DNA from: Flagellimonas meridianipacifica | GTDB taxonomy: Bacteria > Bacteroidota > Bacteroidia > Flavobacteriales > Flavobacteriaceae | DNA: 64,000 nucleotides | Direction: 5' to 3' | Assembly (NCBI RefSeq): GCF_003001695.1 | Contig: NZ_PVYX01000001.1 | Coordinates: 496,001-560,000 of the forward strand | Shown: piece after piece, positions 26,948 to 35,926 of the stretch | Position numbering within the stretch: the stretch's first letter is position 1 | Layout of the letters: every line of letters begins with the position of its first letter | Translations under genes and position numbers: made by a program | The notes under the pieces: generated by a model | Database searches by the model: none | What the model was told of the DNA's origin: nothing | Seen by the model: only the letters and a program-made list of their open reading frames with translations

Positions 26948-27886
26948 ATGAACAATAAAGATTACTTCGCTCATTTATATGATATCGCCAGTCATTTAAA
27001 CAAGGAGTACTCTTTGCATTCAGCGCTCAGTAAATCCCTTGAAAAAACAGCTGAAATACTGGATTTGGAAACAGGATGGATTTGGCTTACCGAACCAGAC
27101 AACAAGTCTGTTTATCTAGCCGTTTCCCATAATCTACCACCTGCTCTTAGCAACTATCCTGAACGTCTGTCGGGCTGGTGCTACTGCATAAAACAGTATT
27201 TGTCGGATGATATGGAAGAAGCGGTAAATATCTCAGAAATCGCTTGTTCTCGGTTAAAGGATATCAATTCTGGCACGAACGACTTGAGATTTCATGCCAC
27301 AATCCCGATTATCATTGAAGGCCAAAAAGTTGGATTAATAAATCTGCTGAGCAGGGAGTCTAGAAAATTGAATGAACAACAGCTTACCATTTTGAATACT
27401 ATTGGGGAATTGGTTGGCACCTGCATCCAGCGAGCTCGCCTACAAACATCGTTTGGAAGAAAAGAAATCAACCCAAAATCCGACCTAGGGCGGGTATCCG
27501 AAGGAGTAATTCTTCCCAAGTTAGAATCAATAATTACTTCATTACAAAGTGGAATGGGTGATAGCCTCAAAGTAAAAGCCGCTTTGCAGGAATTGATTCA
27601 TCTTCAAAAAGATTTAAACCAGCTTTTGTTTGAATCCAATACATTGAAGGATAACAAGAATCCATCCAATGCATTCAGCTATCCCAAAAATCCAATTACG
27701 AAACGTGAGCTTCAAGTACTCACGCTAATCAAAGATGGTCTTACCAATGAAGCCATCGGCAACAGATTGCACATTACAGAAAGAACTGTGAAGTTTCATA
27801 TTACCTCAATTCTATCCAAACTAAACGCCAAAAATAGAACCGAAGCTATAGATATAGCTTTAAAAAGAGGTCTCTTTAGTGTCTAA
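26948..27886 (+). CDS. GAF domain LuxR-type transcriptional regulator
   Basis: 312 residues. A GAF domain covers roughly residues 15-150 ('TAEILDLETGWIWLTEPDNKSVYLAVSHNLPP' start, 'IPIIIEGQKVGLINLLSRE' end), with a Cys pair in 'SGWCYCIKQYL'. A C-terminal LuxR/FixJ HTH (about 247-305) has 'ITKRELQVLTLIKDGLTNEAIGNRL' and 'ITERTVKFHITSILSKL'. It probably senses a small ligand or redox state and acts as a transcription factor. A 16-bp palindrome sits in the gap just behind it. Confidence 0.85.
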   Translation: MNNKDYFAHLYDIASHLNKEYSLHSALSKSLEKTAEILDLETGWIWLTEPDNKSVYLAVSHNLPPALSNYPERLSGWCYCIKQYLSDDMEEAVNISEIACSRLKDINSGTNDLRFHATIPIIIEGQKVGLINLLSRESRKLNEQQLTILNTIGELVGTCIQRARLQTSFGRKEINPKSDLGRVSEGVILPKLESIITSLQSGMGDSLKVKAALQELIHLQKDLNQLLFESNTLKDNKNPSNAFSYPKNPITKRELQVLTLIKDGLTNEAIGNRLHITERTVKFHITSILSKLNAKNRTEAIDIALKRGLFSV

Positions 27887-27908
27887 ACCGATTTTGTACT
27901 TGAATTAA

Positions 27909-27924
27909 CTGTACTAAAGTACAG
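27909..27924. promoter_or_regulatory. 16-bp palindrome between GAF-LuxR and VOC genes
   Basis: CTGTACT-AA-AGTACAG is a perfect inverted repeat with a 2-nt spacer. A further half-site CTGTAC lies at 27933-27938 and a TTGTAC just upstream. The spacing suits a dimeric regulator; the LuxR-type protein encoded just upstream is the obvious candidate. There is no T-run, so it is not a terminator. Confidence 0.45.
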
Positions 27925-28000
27925 GTCGTTTTCTGTACGGAGGTTCATTTTTCATATTCTGCTCTATTTGGAAATTTGCTCTGAACAAAAACAACGTACC

Positions 28001-28420
28001 ATGAAGCAGCAGATATACTTAGAACATGCCAACATCACAGTCAATAATATTCAAGAAGCAATAAAATTCTTTCAAGTTGCCTTTCCTCATTTTAAGATAC
28101 GAGGAGCCGGAAATGACCTTCGGGAATGGGTCCATCTAGGTGATGATTACACCTATATTGCAATCAATCAAGCCATAAACAAACATACAAAGGCGGAGAA
28201 GAATTATGCCAAAGTGGGTATTAACCATATTGGTTTTGTAGTCCCTAATGTTGAAGAAATAGCGAAAAATCTATTAGAGCATGGGTACAAACGTGACTAT
28301 CCTAAACAAGTGGAGCAATTTAGAATACGGGATTACTTTGCGGATGCAGATGGAAACCAATATGAGTTTGTGCAGTACCTCAGCGAACTCCATGAAGAGA
28401 GAAACAGGTATAGCAACTAA
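28001..28420 (+). CDS. VOC (glyoxalase/bleomycin-resistance fold) protein
   Basis: 139 residues from the ATG at 28001; an in-frame TTG at 27968 is less likely. One VOC unit: 'YLEHANITVNNIQEAIKFFQVAFP' at the start, 'INHIGFVVPNVEEIAKNLLEHGY' in the middle, and 'DADGNQYEFVQYL' at the end, with His/Glu at the usual metal-ligand positions. The substrate is unknown. It follows the GAF-LuxR regulator with a palindrome in between, and an intrinsic terminator comes after it. Confidence 0.82.
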   Translation: MKQQIYLEHANITVNNIQEAIKFFQVAFPHFKIRGAGNDLREWVHLGDDYTYIAINQAINKHTKAEKNYAKVGINHIGFVVPNVEEIAKNLLEHGYKRDYPKQVEQFRIRDYFADADGNQYEFVQYLSELHEERNRYSN

Positions 28421-28445
28421 AAGTTGAAACAATCAAAAACGATGG

Positions 28446-28483
28446 AAAGGGCAACAAAACACTATGTTTTGATGTCCTTTTTT
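28446..28483 (+). terminator. Intrinsic terminator after the VOC gene
   Basis: AAAGGGCAACAAAACA (28446-28461) pairs with TGTTTTGATGTCCTTT (28465-28480) around a 3-nt loop, with one A/A mismatch and one G.T pair. The T-run continues to 28483. It ends the plus-strand transcript and faces the end of the minus-strand nitrilase gene. Confidence 0.75.
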
Positions 28484-28506
28484 AGCAAAAGGAATAATCA
28501 GAATAA

Positions 28507-29457
28507 CTAATCTTTTATTTTAACGGTGGATTGCCGTTCTCGATTTACGGTAAGCTGTGTTACATCCGGTCTGGAATAATGGCCCACAGGGTCAAAATTT
28601 TGATGTTCTTGGTACACTCGATTAATATCCAAAGTATGGTAAATCAACCCTTCTGTACCAACAACAGGCTCAACTTCCCATTCTCCATCAGGTCCCGCAA
28701 TACAAGAGCCCCCATCTGCCAACACCTGTGGAGCTTTTTCCAGAATAGCATTTAAGTGAGGTGTATCCTTTGGAAAATTATCCACGTGCATCAAAGAGGA
28801 AACTGAAATAACATAACCGCGGGATTCACGAGCAATAAACCGGGTAATATCCTTGGTATTGTGTAGCCCGCCGGGCCACACTGCTACGTGCAAATTCTCA
28901 CCTTGGGCATAAAGCGCTGTACGTGGCAAGGGCATCCAATTTTCCCAGCAATTCAAGCCTCCCACAGTGAACTTTTTTAATGCATGAACCTTAAGTCCGT
29001 TTCCATCACCTGGAGCCCAAGTAAGGCGCTCATCATAAGTGGGTTGCAGTTTACGATGCACTGATTGAATTTCTCCGTTGGAATCAATATAGACCAAAGA
29101 ACAATATAGACTATGCCCACCTCTATCCTTGGCGCGTTCCATCATTCCTAAGTAAATTGCTATGCTTTTTTCCTTGGCCAATTGGCACAATGTATCCAAT
29201 TCCTCGGCCTCAATCTGAATGGAATTTCGGGTATAATGCGCATGCAATTCCTTGTTCACCTTTAAATCCCATGCTGCTCCATCGGTATGGGCCAGCCAAA
29301 AAGGATATCCTGGTAGAAATGCCTCTCCGAATACTACTAGTTCTGCCCCATTATCCGCAGCTTCTGCGACCGTGCTTATGGTTTTCTCAAGAGTAGCTTT
29401 CTTGTTTAACCAGACCGGCGAAATCTGCGCTATGGCCACTTTAAGTTTGTCTTCCAT
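28507..29457 (-). CDS. Nitrilase-branch carbon-nitrogen hydrolase
   Basis: 316 residues. The CN-hydrolase triad is visible: Glu in 'VVFGEAFLPGYPFW', Lys in 'VHRKLQPTYDERLTW' and Cys170 in 'GGLNCWENWMPL'. The 'PTYDERLTW' and 'CWENWMPLPR' segments are those of true nitrilases rather than amidases. Expected reaction: nitrile to carboxylic acid plus ammonia in the cytosol. Its start codon overlaps the stop of the upstream UbiA gene by 1 nt (TAATG), so it is translationally coupled to isoprenoid genes, an unexpected partner. Confidence 0.9.
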   Translation of the reverse strand: MEDKLKVAIAQISPVWLNKKATLEKTISTVAEAADNGAELVVFGEAFLPGYPFWLAHTDGAAWDLKVNKELHAHYTRNSIQIEAEELDTLCQLAKEKSIAIYLGMMERAKDRGGHSLYCSLVYIDSNGEIQSVHRKLQPTYDERLTWAPGDGNGLKVHALKKFTVGGLNCWENWMPLPRTALYAQGENLHVAVWPGGLHNTKDITRFIARESRGYVISVSSLMHVDNFPKDTPHLNAILEKAPQVLADGGSCIAGPDGEWEVEPVVGTEGLIYHTLDINRVYQEHQNFDPVGHYSRPDVTQLTVNRERQSTVKIKD

Positions 29458-30362
29458 TATAAAATTCGGTTTAATACGAGGTCTACATCAATAAGGAGAA
29501 TACTGAAAACTCCTCCCACAATGATGAACTTTAAAATATTGTGGAGCCAAACATAATGCTTTTTGCCACTGGCCTTCGCCAACAAAATGATAAAAAGTGT
29601 CAAGAGTCCAATACATATCCAGAAGTAAAGGTACATATAGCCTACATCAAAAACTTGTATAAGAAGCAGTGCGGGAACTAGGGTCAAAAAAATCAAAAAC
29701 CCTATAATTCCCTTTGAAACTTTGGTGCCGTATAATATGGGAACGGTTTTATAATTCTGAGCCATATCGCCCGCCATATTTTCCAAGTCTTTTATCAGCT
29801 CCCTGGCCAGGATAAGTAGAAAGAGAAATACCGCGTGCACAAAAATTACAGTTTCAAAGTTTCTGTAGTACACAAATACCACAAAAAATGGCGCTATGGC
29901 CAAAGTAGCCGAAACCAAGTTCCCTAAAAAAGGAATGCGTTTGAGTTTATGTGAGTAAATCCAAATTCCAAAAATATAAGCCGAAAAGAAGAATACCGCC
30001 CTGAAGGAAATATAACTTGCTGCGAAAACCGCCAAAAAATTGAGGATAAAGTATGTAGTCAGTTTAAATCGCTGACTTACCAATCTATCCAGCATACTCT
30101 TCGTAGGTTTGTTTATTAAATCTTTTTCCGCATCATAAAAATTGTTGATAATGTATCCACTGGCTATGACCAAGGCTGATGCAGTAACGATTAAAAAGAG
30201 GTTAAAATCAAAAACGACTTCTCTTAACGGAAGATCGGGTGAAAGTATATAAATGGAAGTGAGGTATTGGGCTAAGGTAATGATTAGAATGTTGTAACCA
30301 CGAACAACCGAAAACAAACTCAATAGCTTGAAAAGCAAGAGTTTATTTTTTCTACTAAGCAT
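29457..30362 (-). CDS. UbiA family prenyltransferase (geranylgeranylglycerol-phosphate geranylgeranyltransferase-like)
   Basis: 301 residues, eight or nine hydrophobic helices. The first Asp-rich motif is 'NNFYDAEKDLINKP' (N73, N74, D77, D81) and the second lies in 'LENMAGDMAQNYKTVPI', both needed to bind prenyl diphosphate through Mg. Relatives in Flavobacteriaceae are annotated as digeranylgeranylglyceryl-phosphate synthase-like enzymes, but quinone or other prenylation is possible. The gene starts 9 nt after mevalonate kinase and overlaps the nitrilase start by 1 nt: an operon with precursor supply upstream. Confidence 0.82.
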   Translation of the reverse strand: MLSRKNKLLLFKLLSLFSVVRGYNILIITLAQYLTSIYILSPDLPLREVVFDFNLFLIVTASALVIASGYIINNFYDAEKDLINKPTKSMLDRLVSQRFKLTTYFILNFLAVFAASYISFRAVFFFSAYIFGIWIYSHKLKRIPFLGNLVSATLAIAPFFVVFVYYRNFETVIFVHAVFLFLLILARELIKDLENMAGDMAQNYKTVPILYGTKVSKGIIGFLIFLTLVPALLLIQVFDVGYMYLYFWICIGLLTLFIILLAKASGKKHYVWLHNILKFIIVGGVFSILLIDVDLVLNRIL

Positions 30363-30371
30363 GTGATGGGA

Positions 30372-31310
30372 TTAGAAGTTGTATACCACTTCCAATTTAT
30401 GGCCGCTCAACGCTTTTTTAGCCTTGTCCAAATCCTGGGTGAATCCAAGTATATATCCACCACCACCGGAACCGCAAAGCTTAAGGTAATACTCATTGCT
30501 TTCTATCCCTTTTTGCCACAAGTCATGAAATTTAGAGGGAATCATGGGTTTGAAGTTGTCCAAAACCACATTTGAAAGTTCTTTAAGATTTCCAAAAAGC
30601 GATTTTACATTACCGCTAAGAAAATCCTCTACACAAGCATCCGTATGTTTAATGAACTGGTCTTTGAGCATATTTCTGAAGCCCTCTTGCTTCATTTTCT
30701 CCATAAAAATCTGCACCATAGGAGCCGTCTCACCTGTCATTCCACTATCCAATAAAAAAACAGCACCCTTTCCTTCCTTATTTTGGGAAGGGATACTGGT
30801 GGATTCTATATTATCCTTGGAATTTATTAAGATTGGTAGGCTCAAATAGCTATTCAATGGGTCTAGACCAGAAGACTTTCCATGAAAGAAAGATTCCATT
30901 TTGGAGAAGATGGATTTCAGGGTAAGTAGTTTTTCACGGGTCAAATTCTCCAGAACCGTGATTTTATTATTGGCATACTTATCATAAATCGCAGCCACTA
31001 AAGCGCCGCTACTACCAATACCGTATCCCTGCGGAATGGAGCTGTCGAAGTACATCCCCTCAGCCACGTCGGCCTCCAATTTGGGAAAGTCGAAAGAAAC
31101 CAAATCAGGCTCATGGGATTCCATTTCCTTCAAATAATCCACAAACCGCTTTAGGCTTTCATTGGATGCTTTAGCTGAATCGGAAAGGTTCCCATCGGTT
31201 TTCAAAGCGCCTTTAAAAAAGTTGTAAGGGATGGAAAGTCCTTTGGAATCCTTTATGATTCCATACTCGCCAAAAAGTAAAATCTTAGAGTAAAAAAGTG
31301 GCCCTTTCAT
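30372..31310 (-). CDS. mvk: Mevalonate kinase-type GHMP kinase
   Basis: 312 residues. GHMP kinase layout: 'KILLFGEYGIIKD' at the start, ATP loop 'SIPQGYGIGSSGALVAAIY' near residue 90-108, a central 'FHGKSSGLDPLNSYLS' segment typical of mevalonate kinases, and the C-terminal 'KLCGSGGGGYILGF'. It phosphorylates mevalonate in the mevalonate route to isopentenyl diphosphate. It lies between diphosphomevalonate decarboxylase (118-nt gap) and UbiA prenyltransferase (9-nt gap). The mevalonate route is normal for Flavobacteriaceae. Confidence 0.88.
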   Translation of the reverse strand: MKGPLFYSKILLFGEYGIIKDSKGLSIPYNFFKGALKTDGNLSDSAKASNESLKRFVDYLKEMESHEPDLVSFDFPKLEADVAEGMYFDSSIPQGYGIGSSGALVAAIYDKYANNKITVLENLTREKLLTLKSIFSKMESFFHGKSSGLDPLNSYLSLPILINSKDNIESTSIPSQNKEGKGAVFLLDSGMTGETAPMVQIFMEKMKQEGFRNMLKDQFIKHTDACVEDFLSGNVKSLFGNLKELSNVVLDNFKPMIPSKFHDLWQKGIESNEYYLKLCGSGGGGYILGFTQDLDKAKKALSGHKLEVVYNF

Positions 31311-31428
31311 ATGCTAAAAAGATTTTGTTTAACCTTTTTCAAAATAAAGATAAACAAAAAAGTTGGTTTTACTTCAATTAGGTTATAGTTTAAAACAACA
31401 ATAACGTTTCCAATGCCCAGAGATTATG

Positions 31429-32517
31429 CTATTCTTCAAATAATTGCTTAGCTCCGGTTCCAATTTGGTCGCAAATATAGTGTCCATTCTCACAATGCGC
31501 AACCAGTTCATCCTTAATAAATTGAATTGCTTTTTCCTTTACTGATTCTGGATACAAAACATGCACATTGGCTCCGGCATCCAAAGTAAAACATATCGGC
31601 ACATTGGTCTCTTTGCGAAATCTCCAAAGTTTATTAATGATTTCCAGGGTATCTGGCATCATAAGAATAAAATAGGGCATGCTGGTCATCATCATGGCAT
31701 GTAGGGTCAATGCTTCACTTTCCACTAGCTGCATAAAACCCTGAAGGTCTCCTTCTTCTAGAATCGGCTTCAATTTATCCAAGTTCAAATGTGCTTGTTC
31801 AAACCGCTTTTCAGCATAGGGATGATCGTGCATTAAATTATGGCCCACTGTACTGCCCACTTGTTTTTGTCCCTTATGCACAAGTAATATGGTGTCCTGA
31901 TAGTTTTTGAAAATTGGGTCTACTACAAAAGGATATTTTATGCCATACAAATCCGAACTCATTTCTAGGCCTTGGTGATGGCCCCATTGCACCAAATCGC
32001 CTTCAATGCTTCTGCAAGCACTTCCCGAACCCAATCGAGCTAAAAAAGAGGCTTTTTTCTTAAAAAAATCGAGTTCCATATCCTGAATTTTGCTTTCAAT
32101 GCTCAAAAAACATAACGCTAATGCAGACATACCACTGGCAGAAGAAGCTATACCACTACTATGAGGAAATGAGTTGGAAGTTTCTATGACAAAGTGATAC
32201 TTTTTCAAAAAGGGCAAGTAAGGTTCTATCCGCTCCAAAAAAGTTTGAATCTTGGGTTTAAAATCCTCTTTGGGCTTACCTTCAAACAATAAATCGAATG
32301 AAAAGCCATTGGAATCAACTTTCTTTTTAGTGTACGAAACCTGTGTTATGGTCGCACTAACATCAAGCGTGAAGCTTATGGAGGGATTGGCTGGAATTTG
32401 ATTGGCTTTTTTACCCCAATATTTCACCAAAGCAATATTACTAGGTGCCTTCCAGCCCACTTTTCCCTTTTCAGGAAAGTTGGTATATGCTTTTGGTATA
32501 AACTCAGTTTCCGTCAT
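31429..32517 (-). CDS. mvaD: Diphosphomevalonate decarboxylase
   Basis: 362 residues. 'APSNIALVKYWGKK' at the start, 'PSISFTLDVSATIT', the ATP loop 'PHSSGIASSASGMSALAL', 'ARLGSGSACRSIEG' and 'CFTLDAGANVHVLYP' are specific family motifs, including the Lys of 'KYWGKK', the Ser/Asp of the active site. It forms isopentenyl diphosphate from mevalonate diphosphate in an ATP-dependent step. It is first in the minus-strand isoprenoid gene set. Confidence 0.93.
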   Translation of the reverse strand: MTETEFIPKAYTNFPEKGKVGWKAPSNIALVKYWGKKANQIPANPSISFTLDVSATITQVSYTKKKVDSNGFSFDLLFEGKPKEDFKPKIQTFLERIEPYLPFLKKYHFVIETSNSFPHSSGIASSASGMSALALCFLSIESKIQDMELDFFKKKASFLARLGSGSACRSIEGDLVQWGHHQGLEMSSDLYGIKYPFVVDPIFKNYQDTILLVHKGQKQVGSTVGHNLMHDHPYAEKRFEQAHLNLDKLKPILEEGDLQGFMQLVESEALTLHAMMMTSMPYFILMMPDTLEIINKLWRFRKETNVPICFTLDAGANVHVLYPESVKEKAIQFIKDELVAHCENGHYICDQIGTGAKQLFEE

Positions 32518-32607
32518 CCAATAAAAATTTGAGCAAATATAGCTATGCTTTGGCAGCCCAAATGGAAGAATGAAATAAATTGTTATTTTAGAGAGCCAAC
32601 ACCCGTC

Positions 32608-33081
32608 ATGAAAAAGAAAGTCACTTATATCGGTATTGCCGTACTTGTTTGCCTGTTTATTGGCTTTCTTTCCAGCTTTGCTACGCAGAGCTCTGTGAAT
32701 ACTTGGTACACCACCTTGAACAAACCCAGTTTTAATCCTCCAAATGCAGTTTTTGCTCCCGTCTGGACCGTGCTTTATGTTTTAATGGGAGTCGCTGCAG
32801 GTATTGTATGGTCCAAAGGTTTTCATCATATATGGGTGAAAACGGCGCTGTACCATTTCGGGTTTCAACTTTTGTTCAACGCCCTGTGGAGTATTGTGTT
32901 TTTTGGATTTAAAAATCCGTTTTGGGCATTAATTGTCATCCTAACCCTTTTGACGCTTATTATCCTCACCATTCGTTGGTTCAGGGTTGTCAGTAAGGTA
33001 GCTGCGCTTCTCTTGGTTCCCTATTTACTGTGGGTTGGTTTCGCAACACTACTGAATTTTTCCATCTGGAGACTTAACTAA
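32608..33081 (+). CDS. TspO/MBR family membrane protein
   Basis: 157 residues from the ATG at 32608; the longer reading from 32545 adds an unlikely hydrophilic extension. Five hydrophobic helices with the family marks 'WYTTLNKPSFNPPNAVFAPVWTVLYVLMG' (residues ~30-60) and 'LLFNALWSIVFFG', then 'LLLVPYLLWVGFATLLNFSIW'. TspO binds porphyrins and cholesterol-like ligands and modulates stress or tetrapyrrole responses. Its 3' end overlaps the convergent DUF1697 gene by 4 bp. Confidence 0.9.
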   Translation: MKKKVTYIGIAVLVCLFIGFLSSFATQSSVNTWYTTLNKPSFNPPNAVFAPVWTVLYVLMGVAAGIVWSKGFHHIWVKTALYHFGFQLLFNALWSIVFFGFKNPFWALIVILTLLTLIILTIRWFRVVSKVAALLLVPYLLWVGFATLLNFSIWRLN

Positions 33082-33614
33082 GAATCCAGAAGCTCCTGTA
33101 GTTTTTCCATGGTTTTTAGGTTGCGGGTCGTAGCTTCCACCCCCAGTTTGTTCTCTATAAAATTATTGTTGAGTTTTGAGTTTCTGTAGTTATCTGAAAA
33201 ACTCAAATACACGCAATTCTCGGTAAAATGAAAGTTCTCATTCTCAAATTGGTATTTCTTGAAATCGGATACCTTTTCTGAATCGGGAGTAGTTTTTAGT
33301 AAAGTGAAAAACATTAAGTTCTTTTCAGGTTTTTCAGCAAAAGGATTGTTGTCCAAAAGGTTTCGCAATTCCCCGGCGGTAATCACCAAAACAGGAACTT
33401 GAAACCCAAATTTGTCCTCAATAAGCTGCTTAATCTTTTTAGCAAGTTCCAGAGAGGTCTGACTTTTGGTTTGAAAAATTATATTACCACTTTGAATATA
33501 GGTTTGAACTTCCTGGAATCCGTTGCAAGACAATACTTCTCTAAGTTCTGCCATTTTTATTTTTTTATGCCCTCCTACGTTGATCCCCCTTAAAAGGGCT
33601 ATGTGTTTTTTCAT
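33078..33614 (-). CDS. DUF1697 domain protein
   Basis: 178 residues. 'HIALLRGINVGGHKKIKMAELREVLS' and 'TYIQSGNIIFQT' are the DUF1697 hallmarks, followed by 'IEDKFGFQVPVLVIT' and 'RNLKTMEKLQELL' at the end. The function is unknown; no metal or cofactor motif stands out. It overlaps the end of tspO and is divergent from glpK, whose promoter lies in the gap. Confidence 0.87.
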   Translation of the reverse strand: MKKHIALLRGINVGGHKKIKMAELREVLSCNGFQEVQTYIQSGNIIFQTKSQTSLELAKKIKQLIEDKFGFQVPVLVITAGELRNLLDNNPFAEKPEKNLMFFTLLKTTPDSEKVSDFKKYQFENENFHFTENCVYLSFSDNYRNSKLNNNFIENKLGVEATTRNLKTMEKLQELLDS

Positions 33615-33631
33615 CGATTGAATTTTAAGTT

Positions 33632-33659
33632 TTGATCGGACAACTCCGATTTATTTTAG
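33632..33659 (+). promoter_or_regulatory. glpK promoter with inverted repeat in the spacer
   Basis: TTG (33632-33634), 17 nt, then TATTTTAG (33652-33659), a good match to the Bacteroidota promoter consensus 29 nt before the glpK ATG. The spacer holds ATCGGA-CAAC-TCCGAT (33635-33650), a 16-bp inverted repeat well placed for a repressor. Confidence 0.55.
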
Positions 33660-33688
33660 TAAATTCAGCGATGTTAAATTAACCAAAA

Positions 33689-35185
33689 ATGAGTCAGTAT
33701 ATACTTGCCTTAGATCAAGGCACTACCAGTTCCAGAGCAGTTGTGGTAGACAAACAGGGAACCATTGTTTCAGTTGCCCAAAAAGAATTTACACAGATTT
33801 TTCCAAAACCGGGATGGGTAGAGCACGATGCAACAGAAATATGGGCCACTCAGGCAGGAATGGCAGCGGAAGCTGTTAGCAAGAAGGGAATAAAGGGAGA
33901 CCAAATTGCTGCCATTGGAATAACAAATCAAAGGGAAACGGTAGTGGTTTGGGACAAAAATACTGGCGAACCCGTCTATAACGCCATTGTTTGGCAAGAC
34001 AAACGTACATCCGCCTATTGCGATGAACTGAAGCAACAAGGCAAATCTGAAATGATTCGAGAAAAAACAGGTTTGGTCATTGACTCTTATTTTTCGGGAA
34101 CTAAGGTTAAGTGGATACTGGACAATGTAGAAGGGGCCCGCGAAAAAGCGGAAGCTGGAGATTTGGTCCTTGGCACCATTGACACTTGGCTCATTTGGAA
34201 AATGACAGAGGGCAAGCTACATGTTACTGATGTCACCAATGCTTCCCGCTCGCTTATTTTCAATATCAACACCATGGATTGGGACGATGAACTGTTGGAA
34301 CTATTGACCATTCCAAAAAGCATGCTTCCTGAAGTAAAACAATCCAGTGAAGTCTACGGACATACAGGACCCAATTTTTTTGCAGCCAAAATTCCAATCT
34401 CGGGTATTGCCGGGGATCAACAGGCTGCATTGTTTGGTCAAATGTGCACCAAGCAAGGTATGGTAAAAAACACTTACGGTACTGGTTGTTTTATGCTGAT
34501 GAATATTGGTGAAAAACCTATTGTGTCCAAAAACAATCTTCTTACAACCGTAGCTTGGAAAATCAATGGAAAAACAGAATATGCGCTAGAAGGAAGTATT
34601 TTCATCGCTGGTGCCGTTGTACAATGGCTTCGAGATAGCCTTAAAGTCATAAAGAATTCATCAGATGTTGAAGATTTGGCAGGTTCCATTGATTCATCCG
34701 AAGGGGTGTATTTTGTTCCAGCTTTTGCCGGTCTAGGCGCACCACATTGGAATCAATATGCCCAAGGGACCATTTTTGGTTTAACCCGTGGAAGCACAGA
34801 TGCCCATATTGCTAGGGCAGCTTTGGAATCCATCGCCTACCAAACCATGGATATTTTAAAGGCCATGGAAGCGGATTCGGGCATATCTATTAAAGAACTT
34901 CGCGTGGATGGAGGCGCAACCGTAAATAATATGTTGATGCAGTTTCAAGCTGATGTATTGAATACAGTTGCCGTTCGACCGAAAATAGTGGAAACCACGG
35001 TCATGGGAGCAGCGTATCTAGCAGGTTTGGCAGTAGGCTTTTGGGAAAGTGCTGAGGAAATCCAGAAAATTTGGGAAACCGATGTGCGCTTTACTCCAAC
35101 CGAAGAACGAGAAGTCATCGAAAATGGAATAAAGGGCTGGTATCGTGCTATTGAAGCATTGGAGCATTGGACCAAAACCAATTAA
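33689..35185 (+). CDS. glpK: Glycerol kinase
   Basis: 498 residues, full length. FGGY kinase marks: '[17 protein letters not shown]' at the N-terminus, '[15 protein letters not shown]', '[15 protein letters not shown]', 'VWQDKRT', '[12 protein letters not shown]', '[13 protein letters not shown]' and '[21 protein letters not shown]'. It phosphorylates glycerol to sn-glycerol 3-phosphate in the cytosol. The glycerol facilitator gene follows after 12 nt, so they form a glpK-glpF operon, driven by the promoter upstream. Confidence 0.97.
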   Translation: MSQYILALDQGTTSSRAVVVDKQGTIVSVAQKEFTQIFPKPGWVEHDATEIWATQAGMAAEAVSKKGIKGDQIAAIGITNQRETVVVWDKNTGEPVYNAIVWQDKRTSAYCDELKQQGKSEMIREKTGLVIDSYFSGTKVKWILDNVEGAREKAEAGDLVLGTIDTWLIWKMTEGKLHVTDVTNASRSLIFNINTMDWDDELLELLTIPKSMLPEVKQSSEVYGHTGPNFFAAKIPISGIAGDQQAALFGQMCTKQGMVKNTYGTGCFMLMNIGEKPIVSKNNLLTTVAWKINGKTEYALEGSIFIAGAVVQWLRDSLKVIKNSSDVEDLAGSIDSSEGVYFVPAFAGLGAPHWNQYAQGTIFGLTRGSTDAHIARAALESIAYQTMDILKAMEADSGISIKELRVDGGATVNNMLMQFQADVLNTVAVRPKIVETTVMGAAYLAGLAVGFWESAEEIQKIWETDVRFTPTEEREVIENGIKGWYRAIEALEHWTKTN

Positions 35186-35197
35186 TATCATTTTAGT

Positions 35198-35926
35198 ATG
35201 ACACCCTTTGTTGCTGAGATAGTAGGCACTTTCTTATTGATTCTACTGGGATGCGGTGTAAACGCAAACGTATCCCTCAAAGGAACTTTTGGCAGTCAAT
35301 CCGGATGGATTGTAATTACAACCGGATGGGCGTTTGCCGTATATACCGGGGTTGTAGTTGCCGGCCCTTATAGCGGGGCACATATGAACCCTGCAGTCAC
35401 TGTTGGACTAGCACTTTCAGGTGACTTTTCAATCTATGATGTCCCCCATTATATCATTGCGCAGTTTATTGGGGCCATGCTTGGCGCTTTTTTCGTTTGG
35501 GCGATTCATAAAGATCATTTTGATGCAACCGAAGATGGGAACAGCAAACGGGCAGTATTCTGTAACGCTCCGGCAATACCAAATACTTTCTTGAATGTTT
35601 TGACAGAAACCATAGGCACCTTCGTATTGGTTTTTGCGGTACTGTATTTCACCGATGCGACCCTAATGAAAGACAACAGTATTATTGGATTAGGTTCACT
35701 TGGTGCACTTCCTGTAGCTCTTATTGTTTGGGGAATTGGCTTATCGCTAGGTGGGACCACTGGGTATGCTATAAACCCTGCACGTGATCTTGGACCAAGA
35801 ATAGTACATGCACTGGTTCCTATCAAAAATAAAGGTTCAAATGGTTGGGGATATTCATGGATTCCTGTAGTTGGCCCCATTTTGGGTGCCGCTTTGGCCG
35901 CTTTTTTGTCTATGTGGTTACAGTAA
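35198..35926 (+). CDS. glpF: Glycerol uptake facilitator (aquaglyceroporin)
   Basis: 242 residues, six transmembrane helices and two half-helices bearing the MIP family NPA motifs: 'SGAHMNPAVTVGLAL' and 'TGYAINPARDLGPR'. The Asp after the second NPAR motif is typical of glycerol rather than water channels. It passively admits glycerol for the kinase encoded just upstream. Its last 17 bp overlap the end of the convergent flavoprotein gene. Confidence 0.95.
   Translation: MTPFVAEIVGTFLLILLGCGVNANVSLKGTFGSQSGWIVITTGWAFAVYTGVVVAGPYSGAHMNPAVTVGLALSGDFSIYDVPHYIIAQFIGAMLGAFFVWAIHKDHFDATEDGNSKRAVFCNAPAIPNTFLNVLTETIGTFVLVFAVLYFTDATLMKDNSIIGLGSLGALPVALIVWGIGLSLGGTTGYAINPARDLGPRIVHALVPIKNKGSNGWGYSWIPVVGPILGAALAAFLSMWLQ

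Noticed and set aside
35515-35880. 121-codon minus-strand frame inside glpF
   Set aside because: Antisense shadow of a gene with both NPA motifs; no independent start context or domain.
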